A DNA stretch of 64,000 nt from DASZWJ01 sp963813895 (GTDB taxonomy: Bacteria; Pseudomonadota; Gammaproteobacteria; JAURND01), in NCBI GenBank assembly GCA_963813895.1, contig CAWFAS010000004.1, positions 592,645 through 656,644 of the forward strand. Reading direction: 5' to 3'. Below are positions 60,615 to 64,000 of this stretch, one piece after another. The first letter of the stretch is position 1, and every line of letters starts with the position of its first letter. A program made the translations under genes and the position numbers. The notes under the pieces are model-generated. The model saw only the letters and a list, made by a program, of their open reading frames with translations, was not told the origin of the DNA and did not search any database.

Positions 60615-61894
60615 CAATCACTCATGCCCCACCTGTTTACGCCTTAGTTGATTGCAATAATTTCTATGCTTCCTGTGAGCGGATCTTTAATCCCGCACTA
60701 AACCATAAACCGCTGGTGGTATTGTCCAACAATGACGGCTGCATTGTAGCGCGTTCAAATGAGGCTAAAGCGTTGGGTATTGCTATGGGAGCGCCGTTTT
60801 ATCAATTGCGTGCACTATTACAACGCCATCAAGTGCAGGTTTTTTCATCCAATTACACTTTGTATGGTGATATATCGCAACGGGTGATGACCTCACTGCG
60901 TCTTTTATGTCCCGAGGTTGAAGTCTATTCCATTGATGAAGCTTTTTTGCGGCTTGATGGTTTTGCGTCTAGTGAGCTGCCAAGCTATGCAGAAAACATA
61001 CGTGAAAAAATTCATAGCTGGATAGGAATTCCCGTTTCCATCGGTATCGCACCCACCAAAATCTTGGCCAAAATTGCCAACCGCATCGCTAAATCACAAG
61101 CGACTAACGGCATCTGTGATCTGCGTGATCCCCGCCTGCAACAACCCATCCTGCAGTCTCCCAGTAAAAGATATTTGGGGCGTAGGCAGCCGCACCACTG
61201 CAAAATTACAACGATTGGGTATAACCACAGCCCAGCAATTACGTGATTATTGTCCCAAGGCAATACGTCGGCAGTTTGGGGTAGTGCTAGAACGGATTGT
61301 ATTGGAGCTCCAGGCTATCGCCTGCCTGACCTTGGAAAAGATCCAGCCGAAGAAAAATATTATCGCCTCCCGTTCTTTTGGAAAACTTATCACCGATTAT
61401 GAAGATTTAGCAGAGGCAGTCAGCCAGCATACTGCGCGAGCCGCTGTAAAATTGCGACAACAACAGTCTAAAGCGCAGGGGATTTATACTTTTATCAGCA
61501 CCCATCCCTTTCACAATTCAGAACCACAATACCAAAACGGCAAAATACAGGGTTTAGTTGCGCCGACCGCAGACAGCGCCAAGTTGATACAGGCCGCCAA
61601 AAGTGCACTAAAGCAAATATTTCGCCCGGAATATCGGTTTTACCGCGCAGGTATTATGCTAATGGATATTGTGCCAATAGGATGTCAACAGCAGGATTTA
61701 TTTATTGACCACTCCGCCATCCAGGTGAAGCGTGAAAAATTGATGCAGACTATGGATCAACTCAACGAACAAATGGGGGCCAATACCGTGTTTGTTGCCG
61801 CACAAGGGGGGATAATACATGGGAGGTGCGTGCTGATCACAGGTCACACCGCTTTACTACTGACTGGGGGGAATTGGTGCGGGTCATTGCTTAG
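60611..61894 (+). pseudogene. umuC: UmuC translesion polymerase, two compensating frameshifts
   Basis: The first ~180 residues are UmuC (VDCNNFYASCERIFNP, the SIDEAF active site, SIGIAPTKILAKIANR). Near 61155 the frame shifts by one base, then resumes as VKDIWGVGSRTTAKL and on to FVAAQG. Near 61805, in a G-run, it shifts back to the original frame and ends properly as RFTTDWGELVRVIA with a stop at 61892-61894. The total length is a multiple of three. Two errors or true mutations split the gene. Confidence 0.8.
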
Positions 61895-62113
61895 CGGGAA
61901 GGATCTGAGCTAGTGAGCACCCGAACTTACCACATGCAGGCGCTATGCTATGCCCTACCCTCCTTTGTAACTCGCTATGACCCCCACAAAAAGGAGTGAC
62001 GGTAGATCGTCCTTTTGCCAACCACTGGGTGAAGCTAATGCCACACCAGCGCAAAAGCAGAGAAGAAAAACTCCCGCCTTGAACCAAACAAAGCGGGATC
62101 CTCAGGAATGAAT

Positions 62114-62584
62114 TTATTCTGCTTCAACTAGATTTTGTATAAAGGAAGATTCAGCAATTTTTGCCTTTGGAACCGATTTTGATAGTTTTCGAGGTTTCTT
62201 AGTTACGCGCGATTTTTTTGCCCATTCTTTCTCAAATTGCTGTAGTACTTTTTTCTGTGCCAATAATTTTTTATGACTAGAGGTTATGAGCGATTTTTCG
62301 GCTTTTAAACTATCCAATTTCTTTTTAAGAGCCGCCAGATCAGCCAGTTTGATTTTGGTCGCGCGAGCAGTAGATTTAGTAGCCTTGGTGGTCTTAGATT
62401 TTCCTTGAGTTTTTTTCAACTCTTGTACAGCATTTTTTATTGCCTTATCAATGTCAGCCAGTACTTTCGGATAGATTTTTTCCAGTTTTGCCTGATCCTG
62501 TGTCCTACAGGTTTCCAGCTGTCGAATCTGCGCTGAAAATCCACTCGCTTTAGCCTTGGATGTAGTTGCACGTTTTGTTGCCAT
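62114..62584 (-). CDS. Lys/Ala-rich coiled-coil nucleoid-like protein
   Basis: The 156-aa protein is highly basic, with repeats of Lys, Ala and Thr at both ends and a coiled coil (about 75-120). It resembles histone-H1-like bacterial proteins, although the composition makes matches unreliable. It lies 72 bp downstream of HU on the same strand, so a role in DNA packaging is plausible. Confidence 0.5.
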   Translation of the reverse strand: MATKRATTSKAKASGFSAQIRQLETCRTQDQAKLEKIYPKVLADIDKAIKNAVQELKKTQGKSKTTKATKSTARATKIKLADLAALKKKLDSLKAEKSLITSSHKKLLAQKKVLQQFEKEWAKKSRVTKKPRKLSKSVPKAKIAESSFIQNLVEAE

Positions 62585-62656
62585 ACTTCAACTCCTGTTT
62601 GAATGGAAAAAATGATTAAGTGGTAAAGAATTTTAGTATACACGGTTTGCGGACTA

Positions 62657-62998
62657 CTATTCTACAACACTCTCCAAACGGCCCTTTTGCTTTACAATTT
62701 TAACCTGGGTAGTTTTTTTATTCTTCGCGTTTAACTGCTCTTTGATCTTGGAGCTGATACGAACAAAAGGCACCTGGGCTTCCGGGATATTAATAGTTTT
62801 GCCAGTGCTAGGGTTGCGTCCAGTACGTGCGGCGCGGGTTTTAACGCCAAACGTACCAAAACCCGGCAGAATTAATGTGTCATTATTCTGGAATATCTCG
62901 GTGATTGTTTCCAATACAGCTTCCAGATTGCGGGCAGTTTCTGTCTTGGAAACTTGGGCTTTGTCCGCGATGGTTTTGATAAAATCTGCTTTGTTCAT
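62657..62998 (-). CDS. HU family DNA-binding protein
   Basis: The 113-aa protein has the full HU fold: NKADFIKTIADKAQVSKTET at the start, ILPGFGTFGV and the Arg-rich arm TGRNPSTGKTINIPE. It bends and packages DNA. Start 62998 (GGAG at 9 bases) is preferred over 63013. A ~20-residue basic tail after the usual end (about residue 93) is longer than in typical HU. Confidence 0.85.
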   Translation of the reverse strand: MNKADFIKTIADKAQVSKTETARNLEAVLETITEIFQNNDTLILPGFGTFGVKTRAARTGRNPSTGKTINIPEAQVPFVRISSKIKEQLNAKNKKTTQVKIVKQKGRLESVVE

Positions 62999-63094
62999 AT
63001 TTGTTTGCTCCATAGGTGAAATGAGTAAAAGATCCTTGGGAAATCAAGGTAAGTTTTGCGGAGAATAGTCGCTCTTAGTGTCTTTGTAGGTACC

Positions 63095-63128
63095 GAGTAA
63101 GCCAGTTGCATTACTGCAACTGGCTCCT
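63095..63128 (-). ncRNA. Group II intron domain VI
   Basis: An 11-bp stem (63100-63110 with 63115-63125) and a GAG/CTC base stem leave an unpaired A near 63098, the probable lariat branch point. It directly follows domain V. Confidence 0.6.
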
Positions 63129-63132
63129 CTAA

Positions 63133-63166
63133 GAACGCAGCTTGCGACTTTCATCGCACTACGCTC
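63133..63166 (-). ncRNA. Group II intron domain V
   Basis: The 34-base hairpin starts with the AGC triad in GAGC and has a GAAA tetraloop and an AA/bulge in the right place. It is the catalytic core of the intron, 66 bases after the reverse-transcriptase stop. Confidence 0.8.
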
Positions 63167-63231
63167 AAGCATTTTTTAAGACTGATTTTGTCAGTCCGAC
63201 CATCTCATCCAGAGGCTCATTAAAACTCCAG

Positions 63232-64000
63232 TTAGCGTTGACCCGTATTTGATCGGACTAGTTTGCTACGCTTATCGCGGGCTTCAAAATAGTCTTTAAA
63301 CTTCGGGTTGAATAGACATGCCTCACCGCGAATCTTAATGTAGCGTTCGATCTTCACGCTTTTAGCTGAGAACAAATCAAGGTGTTTAATTTCTCCTTTC
63401 TTGTTCCTGATTTTAGTGGAAAAGATCCAGTTTCTTGTCGACGATATGCGGAAATATTTAGCACACCATTTTCGCAAACTCCCTTTTGAATGCTTCCGCT
63501 TTATCCAGCGCATAATAGCCTGAAAGATGCATCTATCTACATACGAGAAAATTCTTTTAGAAACCACATGACGATAGTAGTTTGTCCAGCCACGTAAGCG
63601 TGCATTCAGCATCGGGATAAACAATTCTCTCGGTGTGTTGCTATGATATTTGATAAATTCTCGGATACCCTTTAAGAATAAGAGTACGTTTTTCTTGGCT
63701 GGTTTTATTAATAATTTCCCGCCATATTTTCGAACGTTAAATCCGAGAAAATCAAAGCCCTCATCCACGTGCGTGATTTTAGTTTTCTCCGGAGAGAGTT
63801 CTAATCCACGTTCTCTGAGAAAGGATTCAATAGCTGGTTTGATTTTATACTCTAGTACTTCATATGTGCTTCCGGTCACAATAAAATCGTCAGCATATCG
63901 CACAAAATTAATTTTGTCTGGTTGTTTAGTTATTCCTTTTACCAAAGCTTCCATACTATCCAAAACTATATTCGCCATGGTTGGGGAAATTATTCCACCT
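63232..64000 (-). CDS. Group II intron reverse transcriptase/maturase, partial
   Basis: This is the C-terminal ~255 residues; the rest is beyond the right edge. RT domains include GIISPTMANIVLDSM and the catalytic YADDF, then the thumb and maturase domain (GWTNYYRHVVSKRIFSYVDR). No HNH endonuclease motif is visible before the stop. The protein helps splicing and reverse transcription of its intron. Confidence 0.85.
   Translation of the reverse strand, partial: GGIISPTMANIVLDSMEALVKGITKQPDKINFVRYADDFIVTGSTYEVLEYKIKPAIESFLRERGLELSPEKTKITHVDEGFDFLGFNVRKYGGKLLIKPAKKNVLLFLKGIREFIKYHSNTPRELFIPMLNARLRGWTNYYRHVVSKRIFSYVDRCIFQAIMRWIKRKHSKGSLRKWCAKYFRISSTRNWIFSTKIRNKKGEIKHLDLFSAKSVKIERYIKIRGEACLFNPKFKDYFEARDKRSKLVRSNTGQR

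Larger units (their letters stand above)
63090..64000 (-). mobile_element. Group II intron, 3' part
   Basis: It includes the reverse transcriptase gene and, downstream, domains V and VI. The 3' end is estimated at about 63090 (just after GGTAC on the minus strand, 8 bases after the bulged A). The 5' end lies beyond the window. It sits next to HU, so it may interrupt another gene. Confidence 0.75.

Noticed and set aside
1..64000. CRISPR arrays, rRNA genes and complete tRNA genes
   Set aside because: No regularly spaced repeats or rRNA sequence were seen, and only 3' parts of one tRNA are present.

Overview
The window is A+T-rich gammaproteobacterial accessory DNA. Gene families and composition suggest Legionella or another member of the Legionellales, but that is inference: there is no rRNA or complete tRNA here to settle it. 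The DNA looks like stacked genomic islands: parts of an F-type conjugation operon, a decayed prophage early region, many antibiotic-modifying enzymes, three tyrosine recombinases (one broken), two 47-bp copies of a tRNA-Thr(CGT) 3' end, an arsenic cassette and a group II intron.

Layout. 0-4.1 kb (minus strand): a DNA methyltransferase, a helix-turn-helix protein and traA-traL-traE-traK-traB of an F-type type IV secretion system; traB runs off the left edge. The methyltransferase promoter is followed by two intrinsic-terminator hairpins before the start codon. 4.2-16.3 kb: a dense set of drug-modification and detoxification genes (GNAT acetyltransferases, a DHFR-like reductase, two APH-type kinases, a VanX-like dipeptidase, a class A beta-lactamase, an AmpC-like serine hydrolase, an alpha/beta hydrolase) plus a peptide transporter-TetR-acylase operon. 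16.3-20.7 kb: a phage early module with a Q-like antiterminator, replication genes carrying an origin-like sequence, a fused regulator and an excisionase-like protein. 20.8-28.1 kb: adenylyltransferase, DUF4424, XRE/DUF2975, a broken MFS pump, another APH-type kinase, an SDR and a HigBA-like toxin-antitoxin pair, ending in a P4-type integrase.

29.6-40.8 kb: an 11-kb island flanked by direct repeats of the tRNA-Thr 3' end, with its own integrase, a RHH protein, an AlpA-like regulator, a DUF3987 replication protein, several very strong hairpins, a frameshifted third integrase, a DUF1016 (PDDEXK) nuclease and a SIR2-like/zinc-ribbon gene pair. That pair is the best candidate here for an undescribed defence system.

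40.9-64 kb: a small membrane-protein cassette with a proline-rich peptide; an arsenic cluster (arsN1, arsR, acr3, arsC) lying between two halves of a nitronate monooxygenase gene; IS30 debris; an amidase-hydrolase pair with a divergent TetR; then a second resistance block holding diverged copies of genes from the first block (adenylyltransferase, GNAT, alpha/beta hydrolase and a remnant of the AmpC-like gene). After two unknown genes and a methyltransferase come umuD, a doubly frameshifted umuC, a Lys/Ala-rich basic protein, HU, and a group II intron that leaves the window on the right.

Functionally, the recombinases and tra genes move DNA, the two resistance blocks and arsenic genes are cargo, and the toxin-antitoxin pair and SIR2/zinc-ribbon pair are probably maintenance or defence functions. 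Frameshifts, truncations and gene remnants show active decay and rearrangement.
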